64,000 bases of DNA from Sphingomonas sp. PP-CE-3A-406. GTDB lineage: Bacteria; Pseudomonadota; Alphaproteobacteria; Sphingomonadales; Sphingomonadaceae. Under the pieces are notes generated by a model that saw only the letters and a program-made list of their open reading frames with translations, was not told the DNA's origin and searched no databases. Shown piece after piece: positions 63,462 to 64,000 of the stretch (position 1 is its first letter; each line of letters opens with the position of its first letter). Position numbers and translations under genes: made by a program. The DNA lies in contig NZ_RCWY01000002.1 in the NCBI RefSeq assembly GCF_003688625.1, forward strand, positions 1-64,000. The letters run 5' to 3'.

Positions 63462-64000
63462 CTATTCCCCCTCGAGCGCCCGCGGGACGATGACGATCTG
63501 CTGGATCACGGTCCGGGTCGGCTGCGTCAGGACGAACTCGACCCCGACCGCGATGTCCTCGGCGCGCAGCATCTGCTCCGCTTCGATCATCTGCCGCTGC
63601 TTGTCGTCTGGCACGTCGGGATACTGCATGTTCGAGCCGACCTTGCCCGGCTCGACCAGCGAGACCTTGATCCCCTTCGGCCCGAGCTCGCGCCGCAACG
63701 CTTCCGAGAAGCCGGCGATCCCCGACTTGACCCCGGCATACACCGTCGAGCTCGGCCCGAGGATATGCGCGCTCAGCGAGCCGATGATGACGATGTCGCT
63801 GATCGGCGTCATCCGGTGAGCGGCGTGATGCGCGCTGAGCAGGTACGCGGTGAAATCGACCGCGATCGCATAGCGAAGCTCGTCCTCGCTCATCTGCGTC
63901 AGGCCGCCGGCCGCGACCGCCGCGTTAACGACGGTGATGTCGAAGCCGCCGAGATACGCTTCGCCCGCGTCGAAGAACGCGCGGACCTTGTCGGGATCGG
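63462..64000 (-). CDS. SDR-family oxidoreductase, truncated by the window edge
   Basis: 179 codons visible; the N-terminal cofactor-binding part lies past 64000. Seen: DITVVNAAVAAGGLT (NAG-like strand), IVIIGSLSAHI (Ser), YAGVKSGIAGF (Tyr-X3-Lys) and SLVEPGKVGSNM. A classical SDR; the end TVIQQIVIVPRALEG matches alcohol dehydrogenase/oxidoreductase YdfG-type SDRs. Substrate unknown. Confidence 0.88.
   Translation of the reverse strand, partial: DPDKVRAFFDAGEAYLGGFDITVVNAAVAAGGLTQMSEDELRYAIAVDFTAYLLSAHHAAHRMTPISDIVIIGSLSAHILGPSSTVYAGVKSGIAGFSEALRRELGPKGIKVSLVEPGKVGSNMQYPDVPDDKQRQMIEAEQMLRAEDIAVGVEFVLTQPTRTVIQQIVIVPRALEGE

Overview
The window is a 64 kb piece of a GC-rich alphaproteobacterial chromosome. 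The closest fit is a sphingomonad (Sphingomonas or a near relative). I infer this from the base composition, from the protein styles (TamA with a Pro/Ala-rich leader, a periplasmic-looking malate:quinone oxidoreductase, paired transglutaminases) and from several families of short inverted-repeat elements between genes. No rRNA, CRISPR array, prophage or insertion sequence was seen. There is one tRNA, tRNA-Ser(UGA). Most genes are packed head to tail with 1-11 nt overlaps (TGATG, ATGA, GTGA), so operons can be read with fair confidence.

Layout. 0.2-1.8 kb: an RNase H-fold protein lacking one catalytic acid, coupled to a YihY/BrkB membrane protein. 1.9-5.9 kb: an ABC exporter pair (YbbA/YbbP type) divergent from a TesA-type SGNH esterase, here predicted to be a lipoprotein. 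5.9-12.7 kb: a leucine/isovalerate catabolism operon (isovaleryl-CoA dehydrogenase, 3-methylcrotonyl-CoA carboxylase beta and alpha, a secreted NTF2-like protein, a MaoC hydratase), divergent from a Crp/Fnr regulator. 12.7-15.7 kb: a small WYL-like hypothetical protein, two transglutaminase-like proteins and an N-formylglutamate amidohydrolase. 15.9-18.1 kb: a TonB-dependent receptor of ZnuD type with a perfect dyad upstream that looks like a Zur operator. 18.1-26.4 kb: a four-gene operon glgX-treZ-malQ-treY making trehalose from glycogen or maltodextrin. 26.5-30.4 kb: an Old Yellow Enzyme reductase, then a GH15 glucosidase and a glucose-dehydrogenase-like SDR.

30.7-34.0 kb holds the least understood module: a family 2 glycosyltransferase facing an overlapping trio of acyl-CoA dehydrogenase-like protein, PIG-L deacetylase and NodS-like methyltransferase. 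34.2-38.1 kb is housekeeping: small hypotheticals, tRNA-Ser, DUF1178, a nitrilase-family amidase, glutaredoxin, ComF and an NDUFAF5-like methyltransferase. 38.1-42.4 kb is a signalling locus (response regulator, TPR hybrid kinase, EAL phosphodiesterase). It is followed by a 446 bp AT-richer gap with a 16-codon ORF between hairpins. 42.8-51 kb: a flavin monooxygenase and the TamA/TamB outer-membrane translocation module. 51-54.8 kb: a prepilin peptidase, a thiolase, a DUF559 endonuclease-like gene bracketed by repeats, and an SH3 protein. 54.9-64 kb: a 2-hydroxyacid dehydrogenase, a LysE exporter, a nitronate-monooxygenase-like flavoprotein, a glycosyltransferase, a TAT-signal MQO, a GH130 glycosidase and a truncated SDR running off the right edge.

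How the parts work together. The leucine operon feeds acetyl-CoA and acetoacetate to central metabolism. The nearby thiolase and MQO fit such use but are not physically linked. The trehalose operon debranches and trims glucan (GlgX, MalQ), then isomerises and releases trehalose (TreY, TreZ). The adjacent GH15 and SDR could recycle glucose, which is an inference. The best candidates for undescribed biology are the glycosyltransferase/deacetylase/methyltransferase/ACAD module, the 16-codon ORF with its hairpins, and the DUF559 gene framed by repeat copies.
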